DNA of 35,850 bases, from the NCBI GenBank assembly GCA_002163025.1, contig MABF01000088.1:1-35850 (forward strand), written 5' to 3'. Every line of letters begins with the position of its first letter. The stretch's first letter is position 1. Below the pieces are notes generated by a model. That model was not told where the DNA came from. It worked only from the letters and a program-made list of their open reading frames with translations, and did no database searches. Of the stretch, positions 24,603 to 32,970 are shown piece by piece. The DNA comes from 'Osedax' symbiont bacterium Rs2_46_30_T18. Its GTDB lineage: Bacteria; Pseudomonadota; Gammaproteobacteria; Pseudomonadales; Balneatricaceae. A program made the translations under genes and the position numbers.

Positions 24603-26351
24603 TCAATCGCCTAAAACGATACCTTCTCGACGGGGGTCAGCCGCACCTACTAACTTACCATTTTTGAACAGAACAGCATGGAGTCCGGAATTTAGGTCCC
24701 GTACCTTAACTTTAAAGCCCATCGCCTCTAAGGGAGCCTGAAAGCGGGTGGCTTCAGTGCCTTTCTCTAAATCGTAAGTGCCAAAGCGGTTAACCAAATG
24801 AGGTAAGTTTATCGCCTCATTGATCGGCATTCCCCAATCCAGATGTGCGATCAACGTAGAGGCGACATAGCCGATAATTCGTGAGCCACCGGGAGAACCC
24901 AGGGCTAAATAGGGTTTACCCTCTTCTAACACTATGGTTGGCGACATGGAGGAGCGCGGACGTTTACCAGGCTCTAATCTGTTGGCAATGGGATAGCCAT
25001 TTTTGAAGCTGGCGAAGGAAAAGTCAGTCAGTTCATTGTTTAGCAGGAAGCCGTTGCTCATCACTCGTGAGCCAAAACCATTCTCAATGGTACTAGTCAT
25101 AGAGACAATGTTGCCACTTTTATCAACGATCACCAGATGCGTCGTTGATGGCAGTTCGATAGACTGGTCATCTGCCATGGCGATCGCTCGCTCCCAGCGT
25201 GGTTCTCCGGCACTGGCAATTTGTAACGCTTTACCGGGCTCTATCAACTTAGCCCGCTGGGCTAAATAGCTTGCATCAAGCAGCCCCTCAGGCATAGGTA
25301 CAAAATCACTGTCTGCCATATAGCGGCCGCGATCAGCAAAAGCCAGGCGGGATGCATCGCCGATCACTTGCCAGGCGGTAGCATTATCGGCACCGAGCTT
25401 TTGCAGATCAAAGTGACTGGAAATACCGAGAATTTGACCGACGGTTAGTGCCCCAGAACTCGGTGGTCCCATACCGCAAACCTGATACTGTCGGTAGGGG
25501 GCACAGACGGCAGGTCGCTCTATTACACGGTAGTTAGAGAGATCTTGGAGTGAGAGTAATCCCGGATTGTTATCCAGGCCCTGAACTTTGTTGACAATGG
25601 ATTGACCAATAGCGCCGTTATAAAAAGCTGCAGCGCCATCCTTCGCCAAGGTAGCAAGGGTCTGGGCGTAGGCGGGATTTTTTAGCAAGCTGCCCGTTGC
25701 TAATGGCTCACCAGCGGTGTCAAAGAAGTACGCTCGAGTATCCGGATAGCTGCTTAAGCGCTTTTTGTCTTTGGCGATAGCACCGGCTAATCGTGCAGAG
25801 ACTTTAAAACCATTTTCGGCTGTTTGTTGTGCAGGTAACAATAAATCGGCCCAGGGTTGGCTGCCAAAGCGGGCATGAAGATCGGACATCAACTTCACAG
25901 TACCTGGCGTGCCCACTGAAAGCCCGCCAACGACAGCGGTATAAAACTTCAGGGGCTTGCCATTAGCATCCTGAAAAAGCTCAGGTCTGGCAGCCAAAGG
26001 TGCTGTCTCGCGGCTATCAAAGGAGGTCAATTTACCGCTCTTGGCGTCGTAATAGACCATGAAAGCACCACCACCCAAACCTGAAGATTGCGGTTCTACC
26101 AGACCAAGCATCGCCTGAACAGCCACCATTGCATCGATGGCGCTACCGCCGCGTTTGAGTACCTCGTAACCCGCTTTTGCTGCCAGTGGGTTTGCAACTG
26201 CAACCATATAATTACTGGCATTGACACTGGCTTTTTTAGTGAAGCCGCTGGCAGCTTCCGGGGCAATTGAATCGGTGGTTTGTGCGGCATTTAGAGGTGT
26301 CGATAACAGTGCAGTAGCTGTCAGTAGTGCTGAAATTTTGAAAATGTGCAT
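24603..26351 (-). CDS. ggt: Gamma-glutamyltransferase precursor
   Basis: A 582-residue periplasmic N-terminal-nucleophile hydrolase that cleaves or transfers the gamma-glutamyl group of glutathione and related compounds. The Sec signal peptide (1-23) ends PLNAAQ. The large-subunit part has GYEVLKRGGSAIDAMVAVQA and SGLGGGAFMVYYD. Self-cleavage should occur before T403 in PSTTHLVIVD, making it the N-terminal nucleophile of the small subunit (about 403-582), which also contains PRSSMSPTIVL and SPGGSRI. The oxyanion segment reads GPPSSGAL rather than the more usual PPSSGG. AAGGAA lies 6 bases upstream of the ATG, and a strong terminator follows. Transcribed alone. With the nearby peptide importer it could supply cysteinylglycine-type products and glutamate; that link is inferred. 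Confidence 0.95.
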   Translation of the reverse strand: MHIFKISALLTATALLSTPLNAAQTTDSIAPEAASGFTKKASVNASNYMVAVANPLAAKAGYEVLKRGGSAIDAMVAVQAMLGLVEPQSSGLGGGAFMVYYDAKSGKLTSFDSRETAPLAARPELFQDANGKPLKFYTAVVGGLSVGTPGTVKLMSDLHARFGSQPWADLLLPAQQTAENGFKVSARLAGAIAKDKKRLSSYPDTRAYFFDTAGEPLATGSLLKNPAYAQTLATLAKDGAAAFYNGAIGQSIVNKVQGLDNNPGLLSLQDLSNYRVIERPAVCAPYRQYQVCGMGPPSSGALTVGQILGISSHFDLQKLGADNATAWQVIGDASRLAFADRGRYMADSDFVPMPEGLLDASYLAQRAKLIEPGKALQIASAGEPRWERAIAMADDQSIELPSTTHLVIVDKSGNIVSMTSTIENGFGSRVMSNGFLLNNELTDFSFASFKNGYPIANRLEPGKRPRSSMSPTIVLEEGKPYLALGSPGGSRIIGYVASTLIAHLDWGMPINEAINLPHLVNRFGTYDLEKGTEATRFQAPLEAMGFKVKVRDLNSGLHAVLFKNGKLVGAADPRREGIVLGD

Positions 26352-26728
26352 GAAAGTTCCTTTTATAATTATTCCAGAGTCTTTGTATATATGAGAGTGC
26401 AGTTGCTTTCAATAAATATTTTGTGGCTGCTATTTTTGCGACCTTGTAAGGGAGCCTATAATTTCCAAGTATTGAAACCCGGCAGCAAAGCAATGGGTAT
26501 TTTTACAACAGTGACCTATTGAAGTTTTACAGTCGATCTTTAAAGTTAACTAAGGTCGATTTATTAGGCAAGATGGGCATGGCAGGGCTGTGTTTTTCAG
26601 TAAGGTTGTGCTTATCTGCAGAAGGTTTCTAAAGCCATTCTCGGTTTACCTTTGCCTGAGTGATCGTTTTACAGACCAATCGAAGATACAGATATAATTT
26701 ATGGTGCCTTGATTTTAGAGGTCTGCAA
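26352..26728. other. Divergent gap between ggt and the diguanylate cyclase region
   Basis: This is the promoter region of the leftward ggt gene and, towards the right, of the diguanylate cyclase unit. No gene is supported; frames in it lack ribosome binding sites and family resemblance. No clear operator was recognised. Confidence 0.4.
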
Positions 26729-26845
26729 ATGCTTCCAGCTTCAATACCTAGCATACTAAGTCAATTTAGTGACGAATTGACCAGTACCAGTACCAGTACC
26801 CAATTCATATGCTCATCTAAGCACATGGCTGCAGGGTGGACATGA
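26729..26845 (+). CDS. Possible 38-residue leader ORF overlapping the diguanylate cyclase start
   Basis: An ATG at 26729 has AGAGG at 26717-26721 (7-base spacing) and opens a 38-codon frame, MLPASIPSILSQFSDEL then TSTSTSTQF, whose TGA (26843-26845) overlaps the cyclase ATG (26842) as ATGA. That arrangement is typical of translational coupling. The Thr-Ser run is encoded by a hexanucleotide repeat. The protein has no family resemblance and could be a non-functional coincidence; the ribosome binding site and overlap are the only support. Confidence 0.35.
   Translation: MLPASIPSILSQFSDELTSTSTSTQFICSSKHMAAGWT
26774..26806. repeat. Hexanucleotide repeat framed by an inverted repeat
   Basis: ACCAGT is repeated 3.5 times at 26780-26800, flanked exactly by GAATTG (26774-26779) and CAATTC (26801-26806), which are inverted copies. 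It ends 35 bases upstream of the cyclase start and lies inside the possible leader ORF. Because the unit is six bases, copy-number change would not shift frame but would alter spacing and RNA folding. Confidence 0.7.
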
Positions 26846-28446
26846 ACATAAGTAAAAAAATCATCCTCCTGCCTGCAGTCATTATTGTGCTTTTAGGAGG
26901 GGCGGGTTTACTGGTCATCGATGAGGAAATTCGCGAGGGCCTTGGAGTAAGAGTCGAGCGGGAATTGAAGTGGCTGGCTGAATCCGCCTTAGAGGGTTTA
27001 GTCATTTCAAACAGGCCTATGACTGTCACTAATGTAGATGCGATCGCCAAAAGATTCGGTGAAATATCTGGCGCCAGAATTACTTTTATCGATGAATTTG
27101 GTGTAGTGAAGGGTGATTCAAAAGTAGCGGTAGGTACAATCTCTACGCTTGCCAACCATAAAGATCGGATTGAAGTATCTCAGGCTTTTAAAACAGGTTT
27201 AGGAGTGGCCAAACGCTACAGTGAAACGTTAAGGCAAGATTTTTTTTACGTTGCTGTTTTTAAAACACTTTCTATTCAAGGGCAACAGATAAATTATTAT
27301 GCCCGCGCCTCGTTTTCTTCGCTGACTATCCGTCGGCAGATTGTGCATATGCGTTATGCCTTGCTCTCTATATTGGCGGCTGGCGTCATTGTTATTACTT
27401 TTTTAACTGTAGTTGTGTTGCACTGGCTCTCACTATCCAATGAAAAAGAAAAAATTTACCTTGAAAACCAAGTGCTTGCCAGAAATACTGAAATTGAATT
27501 GATGCATGAACTGGATTCTCTATTAAGTGCGTGTAGTGAAATAGCGGATGCAAAAGAGGTAATAAAACAAGTACTGCCCAGTATATTGACGGACTCTCAG
27601 GGCGCAATATCGGTATATAAATCCTCCAGAGATAAACTCAGAACGCAGATGTATTGGGGGGGAAGTTGGAATGAAAACAAGAATTTCGGTCCCAGTCAAT
27701 GTTGGGCGTTGCGCAAGGGGCATCGGCATTTGTCCAGTGATATACACAAAGGTATAGTCTGCGAGCACTATGCCAACACTGGAGAGTTATCTAGCTTATG
27801 CATCCCGCTGATTGCCCACGGCGAGACTATCGGTGTGCTGCATTTGCTAAAAAACGAGATCAACACTGAAATAGCGACTCTGGCAGAAGCTATCGCCAAA
27901 AGAATAGGCATAGCAATTGCCAATATTGAACTTAAATTCAGTTTGCGGGAGCAGGCAATCAAAGATACGTTGACTAACCTCTATAATCGACGCTATCTAT
28001 TTGAATCCCTCGAACAGTTTGTCGCCAGAGCTCTGAGAACTAAAAGCCATATTGGTATTATCATGGTTGATATTGACTATTTCAAAAAGCTCAACGACAG
28101 CTATGGTCACGACGCTGGCGACGTAGCTCTCAAGGCTATAGCAAACTTTTTTAAAGAAGTGACCAGGGCAAGTGATGTGGTCTGTCGTTACGGAGGCGAG
28201 GAGTTCTGTATCGTCTGTCCTGATAGCAGCAGTGAAGATACATTGTTTATCGCTGAAAAACTTTGTTTTGGGGTGCGCGCATTAGGCATAAAAGTCAGTG
28301 CTACTGAAGAAATCAAGCTGACATTGTCGGCCGGTGTGTCAACCTTCCCAAATGTCGAAGAATCCATTAAAAAAACCATTAGTGAAGCTGATCAGGCACT
28401 TTATCAGGCAAAACACGACGGCAGAAACTGTGTCAGAGTGTCGTAA
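26842..28446 (+). CDS. Membrane-bound diguanylate cyclase with periplasmic sensor, GAF and GGEEF domains
   Basis: A 534-residue protein making cyclic di-GMP from GTP. TM1 is at about 5-27. The periplasmic sensor (about 28-165) contains ARITFIDEFGVVKGDS, a PAS/Cache-like strand pattern. TM2 is at about 172-196 and a short coiled linker follows. A GAF-like domain covers about 225-362 (CWALRKGHRH, LCIPLIAHGETIGVLHLLK). The GGDEF domain (about 370-534) has DTLTNLYNRRY, VDIDYFKKLNDSYGHDAGD and the active-site loop RYGGEEF (GGEEF 451-455). The product-inhibition I-site RASD is at 442-445, five residues before the loop, so feedback control is likely retained. The start at 26842 follows AGGGTGG; an in-frame GTG at 26836 is less likely. 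Convergent with the next LysR gene. Confidence 0.93.
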   Translation: MNISKKIILLPAVIIVLLGGAGLLVIDEEIREGLGVRVERELKWLAESALEGLVISNRPMTVTNVDAIAKRFGEISGARITFIDEFGVVKGDSKVAVGTISTLANHKDRIEVSQAFKTGLGVAKRYSETLRQDFFYVAVFKTLSIQGQQINYYARASFSSLTIRRQIVHMRYALLSILAAGVIVITFLTVVVLHWLSLSNEKEKIYLENQVLARNTEIELMHELDSLLSACSEIADAKEVIKQVLPSILTDSQGAISVYKSSRDKLRTQMYWGGSWNENKNFGPSQCWALRKGHRHLSSDIHKGIVCEHYANTGELSSLCIPLIAHGETIGVLHLLKNEINTEIATLAEAIAKRIGIAIANIELKFSLREQAIKDTLTNLYNRRYLFESLEQFVARALRTKSHIGIIMVDIDYFKKLNDSYGHDAGDVALKAIANFFKEVTRASDVVCRYGGEEFCIVCPDSSSEDTLFIAEKLCFGVRALGIKVSATEEIKLTLSAGVSTFPNVEESIKKTISEADQALYQAKHDGRNCVRVS

Positions 28447-28462
28447 TTAGAGTGTCGTAATT
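28435..28462. repeat. Exact 14-bp tandem duplication across the cyclase stop codon
   Basis: AGAGTGTCGTAATT occurs twice in direct succession (28435-28448 and 28449-28462). The first copy includes the cyclase TAA stop; the second is untranslated. This looks like a recent slippage duplication with no effect on the protein. Confidence 0.8.
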
Positions 28463-28486
28463 GAGCAGATCTTTAGCATTGCTCAT

Positions 28487-29395
28487 TCAACTATTGGTCG
28501 TTGCAGATATTTCGGCTAAAGAGGGTTCGATCAAGAAGTTTAACAGGGCTTGTACTTTTGCGGTTAAGTGTTGGCGATGTGGATAGAGTATATAAATACC
28601 GGTTTTTTGTGCACTATATTTACCGAGTAATCTCACCAGTGATCCCTGTCGTATCTCTTGCTCTACTGAAAAATCGGGCAGTAATGATATGCCTATGCCC
28701 GCGACAGCCGCGATTTTGGCCGCAACAGCACTGTTGACGGTGAGGCAGGTATTGGGCTTCACTGAGTGATGTTGTCCCTGGTAGGTAAACTGCCACTTTA
28801 ACCCTGAGCGTCGGTTGCTGTCATGGATAGCCGGGAGATGCTTAATATCATCTGGGGTCTGTATGGGTTGGAGCTTCTCTAGGAGTGCAGGGCTCGCGAC
28901 TAACACGGACTCTATCTCACCAATCTTACGTGCAATTAAGTTTGAATCTTGCATTTCACCAATGCGAATAGCCAGGTCAAAACCTTCATCAACTATGTCT
29001 ACAAAGCGATCGTTAAGCTGCATTTGCACCTGAATATTGGGATAAGTCAGCATAAAGTTTGCCAGAAGCGGGGTGAATTTGATCTCAGCATAAGACTGAG
29101 GAGCACTAATGCGCAGCCGCCCACTGATAGTTTCTTTTTGTCCCTGAGCGGTTAATTGCAATGCCCCTACATCATCCAGTATCTGGCGCGCACAATCATA
29201 GATGGATCTGCCGGTATCAGTGATAGCAATACTGCGAGTGGTACGGTTTATCAGTTTAGCCTGCAGTAACGCTTCAAGTTGCGATACTTGTTTGCTGACA
29301 ATCGCTTTAGTTTTACCCAAACTGGCGGCAGCCTTAGTGTAGCTACCTTGTTCTACCACAGCGGCAAAACTGCTCATTAACGTTAGCTTGTCCAT
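28487..29395 (-). CDS. LysR-family transcriptional regulator, CrgA/DmlR-like subgroup
   Basis: A 302-residue regulator. MDKLTLMSSFAAVVEQGSYT and AAASLGKTKAIVSKQVSQLE form the HTH of the large CrgA/DmlR subgroup, followed by INRTTRSIAITDTGRSIYD. The effector domain (about 90-290) has SGRLRISAPQSYAEIKFTPL and DLAIRIGEMQDSNLIARKIG, standard subgroup elements. It is divergent from the three-gene quinone-reductase/dioxygenase operon with a 134-base gap containing a good dyad, so it is the probable regulator of that operon. Members of this subgroup often answer to aromatic or electrophilic compounds. The ATG at 29395 has no strong ribosome binding site. Confidence 0.92.
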   Translation of the reverse strand: MDKLTLMSSFAAVVEQGSYTKAAASLGKTKAIVSKQVSQLEALLQAKLINRTTRSIAITDTGRSIYDCARQILDDVGALQLTAQGQKETISGRLRISAPQSYAEIKFTPLLANFMLTYPNIQVQMQLNDRFVDIVDEGFDLAIRIGEMQDSNLIARKIGEIESVLVASPALLEKLQPIQTPDDIKHLPAIHDSNRRSGLKWQFTYQGQHHSVKPNTCLTVNSAVAAKIAAVAGIGISLLPDFSVEQEIRQGSLVRLLGKYSAQKTGIYILYPHRQHLTAKVQALLNFLIEPSLAEISATTNS

Positions 29396-29412
29396 AATTC
29401 CACATTGTAAAT

Positions 29413-29428
29413 TAATTGTTAACAGTTA
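29413..29428. promoter_or_regulatory. Candidate LysR operator between regulator and quinone-reductase operon
   Basis: TAATTGTTAACAGTTA is a 16-bp palindrome with one mismatched pair, centred on GTTAAC, 18-33 bases upstream of the LysR start and about 100 bases upstream of the operon start. The position fits autoregulation together with activation of the divergent genes. Confidence 0.4.
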
Positions 29429-29529
29429 GTTATAAATTAAGCATATTGTCAATAGCTATCACTGGCTTCATTATCTTTAGCATCAGTAAATTATTCAGAG
29501 CCATTAAAATGGCCGCATAGGAGAATGGA

Positions 29530-30510
29530 ATGTTAGTGAATGGCGTTTGGCAGGAGAAATGGAACCCCTATCAGAAGCAGAACCTTGAAGGGGCTTTTAT
29601 AAGGCAAACTTCCAGCTTCAGGCACTGGGTGAGCACAGATGGGAGTCCGGGGCGAACCGGTGATGCTGGCTTTATAGCACAGCCTGGCAGGTATCATTTA
29701 TATATTGCATTAATTTGTCCATGGGCATCGCGCACTTTGATGATGCGCAAACTGAAAGGATTAGAAAAGGTAATCAGCATCAGTGTGGTAGAGCCTTTTT
29801 TAACCGATGAAGGCTGGCGCTTTGCCCCGAAACAAGGGGGTTTTCACGGCTCTGATAGCGATGTGGTTAACAATAAAGAGTATGTTCATCAGTTATACAC
29901 CCAGGTTGATCCCCGAATCAGCGGGAGAGCTACAGTACCAATACTCTGGGACAAACAACGTCAATGCATTGTCAATAATGAGTCTGCCGACATTATCGAA
30001 ATGCTCAACAGCGCTTTCGACGAATACGCTGAGAACGATATTGATTTGCGACCCCAGACACTACTGAGCAGCATAGAGAAACTCAATAAGTACCTTTATC
30101 ACAACTTGAACAATGCAGTCTATGAAACGGGCTTTGCTGTTAGCCAAAGCGCTTATGAGTCAGCATATTCTAAGGTGTTTACCGCTCTGGATACACTGGA
30201 GTTGCAACTGAGTGACGGGCGGGCTTATTTACTCGGCGAAACAATGACAGAGTGCGATATAAGAGCGTTCGTGACACTGGTGAGATTTGATGTCGCCTAT
30301 CATGGATTATTTAAGTGTAATCGCAAACGCATTAGTGACTACCCTTGGTTGTCTGCCTACACAGCCAGGATCTATGACCTCGATGGAATCAGTGAGACGG
30401 TAAATTTTACTCACATCAAAAATGGCTATTATTCAGTGGCAGCTCTAAATCCCAGTTTAATCGTCCCCACCGGGCCCTTATTAAGTTTTACTGACAGGAG
30501 TGTTAGCTAA
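29530..30510 (+). CDS. yqjG: Glutathionyl-hydroquinone reductase (Xi-class glutathione transferase)
   Basis: A 326-residue cytoplasmic enzyme that reduces glutathionyl-hydroquinones to hydroquinones using glutathione. The N-terminal region reads GRYHLYIALICPWASRT with catalytic C63 in the CPWA motif that sets Xi-class members (YqjG, PcpF, ECM4) apart from other glutathione transferases. VVEPFLTDEGWRF and the thioredoxin-fold cis-Pro region (RATVPILWDK, NNESADIIEML) follow, then an all-helical C-terminal domain. Length is normal for the class. AGGAGA precedes the ATG. Its stop overlaps the start of the next gene by one base (TAATG). With a ring-cleaving dioxygenase next to it and a divergent LysR gene, a role in handling quinones or catechols is likely. 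Confidence 0.93.
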   Translation: MLVNGVWQEKWNPYQKQNLEGAFIRQTSSFRHWVSTDGSPGRTGDAGFIAQPGRYHLYIALICPWASRTLMMRKLKGLEKVISISVVEPFLTDEGWRFAPKQGGFHGSDSDVVNNKEYVHQLYTQVDPRISGRATVPILWDKQRQCIVNNESADIIEMLNSAFDEYAENDIDLRPQTLLSSIEKLNKYLYHNLNNAVYETGFAVSQSAYESAYSKVFTALDTLELQLSDGRAYLLGETMTECDIRAFVTLVRFDVAYHGLFKCNRKRISDYPWLSAYTARIYDLDGISETVNFTHIKNGYYSVAALNPSLIVPTGPLLSFTDRSVS

Positions 30511-31295
30511 TGTTGGCACCGGTATTTTATCTATCCCACGGCTCGCCAATGCGAGTACTGGAAGACAGTCCCGCCCGCGATTTCTTACAACAACTAGGAC
30601 AAAGTGTAACTGACATCAAAGGTATAGTAGTGGTTTCGCCGCACTGGGAAACCACTGACCTTCAGTTCAGTAACACTCAACAACTCGAGACTATCTATGA
30701 TTTTTATGGCTTCCCCGAGCAATTGCAGCAGATCAAATATCCGGCCAGTAATCCTCAATGGCTGCAAGACATTTTGCGGCACACATTAGCGAACGGTTTG
30801 ATTGTCACAAGAGGAGTCTCGAGAGGGCTAGACCATGGAGCCTGGTCGGTTTTATCGCTGATGTACCCACAGGCGAATGTGCCCACCCTAGGCTTAAGCT
30901 TACCAAGTTCAATGCCCCCAGCTGCTTTATATGCTTTAGGACAGGCGTTAATACCTTTGCGCCAGCAAGGCATCGCTATCATCACCACAGGTATGGCCAC
31001 CCATAACTTAGCCGAGTTAAGTTATTCGGGTAAGACGCAGCAGTGGGCAATGGAATTTGTTAGCTGGCTGCACAGTGCAATGGGGCAACAGGATATAAAT
31101 ACACTGTTAAATTATCGAACACTGGCCCCTTATGCGACAAAAAGCCATCCAACAGATGAGCATTTTCGGCCTTTGTTTATCGCCTTAGGGGCAGCCAATC
31201 AGCAAAAGGCAGCGTTAATTCACGATTCATGGGAACTGGGCAACGCTAATAATTCTAGTTGGGGCTGGGGTATGAGTGCAGGGGATATACAATGA
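30510..31295 (+). CDS. ygiD: DODA-type (LigB-family) extradiol ring-cleavage dioxygenase, YgiD-like
   Basis: A 261-residue metal-dependent dioxygenase of the 4,5-DOPA dioxygenase type, which opens catechol rings next to the hydroxyl pair. Metal and active-site histidines are visible: H10 (LSHGSP), H45 (VVSPHWE), H109 (GLDHGAW) and H165 (GMATHNL). The overall order matches YgiD/DODA, with the usual length of about 260. Translation is coupled: the ATG overlaps the upstream stop by one base, and its own stop overlaps the next start by four bases (ATGA). Pairing a DODA enzyme with glutathionyl-hydroquinone reductase suggests detoxification or use of catecholic or quinone compounds; the natural substrate is unknown. 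Confidence 0.93.
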   Translation: MLAPVFYLSHGSPMRVLEDSPARDFLQQLGQSVTDIKGIVVVSPHWETTDLQFSNTQQLETIYDFYGFPEQLQQIKYPASNPQWLQDILRHTLANGLIVTRGVSRGLDHGAWSVLSLMYPQANVPTLGLSLPSSMPPAALYALGQALIPLRQQGIAIITTGMATHNLAELSYSGKTQQWAMEFVSWLHSAMGQQDINTLLNYRTLAPYATKSHPTDEHFRPLFIALGAANQQKAALIHDSWELGNANNSSWGWGMSAGDIQ

Positions 31296-31732
31296 CGATA
31301 CGCGGTATAAACCTGCATCAGGCCCAGCAAATACTGCAACAAGCACTGGTGCTGTCCGCACAGTTGCGTGCAGCTCCTCTGTCAATCGCTATTTTGGATG
31401 CTGGTGGCCATTTAAAAGCGTTTGCCAGTGAAGACAGGACAGGCATTGCCCGTGCACAAATAGCTCAGGGAAAAGCTGCCGCGGCCTTAGGGATGGGGTT
31501 CGGTACCCGAAAGTTAAACAATTTAATTATCCAGGGTGTATTACCTGAGATGTTCGCCACTTGTATTAACGGCGCCACTAATGGCAACTTTGTGCCACTG
31601 CCCGGCGGTGTATTAATTTATGAAAAAGGCAATCTTATCGGCGCTGTAGGTATATCAGGTGCCTCATCTGACCTAGATGAAAAGATCGGTGTCAGGGCAA
31701 TCGAGAGTTGTAACTTACACGCCGAACCATGA
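31292..31732 (+). CDS. GlcG/HbpS-family (DUF336) protein
   Basis: A 146-residue small protein of the GlcG/HbpS family, known for haem or corrinoid binding in some members and found as a small partner of catabolic enzymes in others. The family hallmarks are PLSIAILDAGGHLKAFASED, IARAQIAQGKAAAALGMG, then PLPGGVLIYEKGNLIGAVGI and GASSDLDEKIGVRAIE. The frame opens earlier, but the ATG at 31292 has AGGGGAT upstream and overlaps the dioxygenase stop as ATGA, so it is chosen. It is third and last in the operon. No signal peptide is visible, so it should be cytoplasmic here. A role as chaperone, haem sensor or accessory of the dioxygenase is possible but not shown. Confidence 0.88.
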   Translation: MTIRGINLHQAQQILQQALVLSAQLRAAPLSIAILDAGGHLKAFASEDRTGIARAQIAQGKAAAALGMGFGTRKLNNLIIQGVLPEMFATCINGATNGNFVPLPGGVLIYEKGNLIGAVGISGASSDLDEKIGVRAIESCNLHAEP

Positions 31733-32121
31733 ACATAGGCTTATGAGAATTTATGTAGCATCACAAAAATTCGCTAAAATTCGCTAAAATTCTAGATAGG
31801 GGCTTTTGTTTTATACCGTTACAAGTGCTGTCTTGGTATTCAGGCAGAGTGTTGACTCTCTTATCAACTTCCCTGCATTGGGCCCCCATTAATTCTGCTT
31901 TGAAATTTTTCTCTAATTACCCGTTTATTATTTTGTACAGGAACCGCAACCCCCGAATCCTTGAAAAGATTCTAATTGATTGATATAAAGTGTTAATGTT
32001 TTATTAAATGAGTTATCAAAAGATGCGATCTGTTCAGAAAAAAAAGAGAATAAAGCATTTATAAAAGTGCTGACTCACAAGTATTTCGGCTATTTTCGGT
32101 ATAAGCATATCAAGGAATAAT
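31733..32121. other. Intergenic gap with a short tandem repeat
   Basis: AAAATTCGCT occurs twice in tandem and begins a third time (31766-31792), shortly after the GlcG-like gene. The remaining sequence is AT-rich, with no gene, no convincing terminator and no RNA gene seen. The right end carries the promoter region of the dehydrogenase gene at 32122. Confidence 0.45.
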
Positions 32122-32835
32122 ATGAAGTTATTAATTATAAGCGGCGGCTCGAAGGGGCTTGGTTTAGCATTATGCAAAGAGTACCAGCAGCACGGTTTCT
32201 CCATTGTCGAATTTTCTCGCACAGCGCCTCATCCATTCTCAGTATCCGTCGACTTATCCAATAGCAAAGAGTCCGCAAACGTTATTGCCAAGGCATTGGC
32301 ACCGCTGGCTGCAATTGAATGGCGGGAAATAGTAGTGATTAACAATGCGGGAACCTTAAACCCAATGGGGCCTGCATCTAAGAAAAACAGAGATCACGTC
32401 ATCGATAACATCAACATTAATTTTGCATCGGGAATTTTATTTATTAGCGAAGCGCTAGGGCACTTTCAGGGCCATAGCGGTAAAAAAACCTTAGCCAATA
32501 TCTCATCGGGTGCCGCCTTGGGTGGGTATCCTGGCTGGTCGCTATATTGTGCCGCAAAGGCGGGGATGGAAAATTTCATCGCCAGTATCGCTCTGGAGCA
32601 GGATCTGGAATCTGATCCCTTTTGCGCTATAAATATTGGGCCCGGTGTGATCGACACTGACATGCAGGCCTCTATACGTAAGGCTAAGGCCGAAGACTTT
32701 CCCGCGGTAGAACGTTTTATTGATCGCAAAGAATCCGGGGACTTACGCCCCCCAGAGACAGTCGCGGCTGATATTTTTGCAATAACCGAGCAATCAATAG
32801 TTGAAAACGGCCGCCGCTACGACGCCGCCGGCTAG
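32122..32835 (+). CDS. Short-chain dehydrogenase/reductase
   Basis: A 237-residue NADP(H)-type SDR. The cofactor motif GGSKGLG is at 8-14, NNAG at 74-77, and the catalytic set is S129, Y142 and K146 (LYCAAKAG). NIGPGVIDTDMQ is the usual post-catalytic segment. The order and length resemble the sepiapterin-reductase/benzil-reductase branch (for example YueD), which reduces dicarbonyl or pterin-like substrates, but the substrate cannot be set from sequence. AAGGAATA precedes the ATG. It is a single gene, with 135 bases to the next one on the same strand. Confidence 0.88.
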   Translation: MKLLIISGGSKGLGLALCKEYQQHGFSIVEFSRTAPHPFSVSVDLSNSKESANVIAKALAPLAAIEWREIVVINNAGTLNPMGPASKKNRDHVIDNININFASGILFISEALGHFQGHSGKKTLANISSGAALGGYPGWSLYCAAKAGMENFIASIALEQDLESDPFCAINIGPGVIDTDMQASIRKAKAEDFPAVERFIDRKESGDLRPPETVAADIFAITEQSIVENGRRYDAAG

Positions 32836-32970
32836 ATGCTGAACTTGTGATAGGGACAAGAAAGAGCTGCTTGTATTCTATTAATCAGTGGTAGTTGACA
32901 GTCAGTGAACTGTTCATATTTGTATTATTTTTCGCAACAAATTAAAGATAGAAATTAAGGAATAGCTAAG

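Noticed and set aside
26780-26800. ACCAGT repeats as a CRISPR or iteron array
   Set aside because: The unit is only six bases with no spacers, and no Cas or replication gene is nearby.
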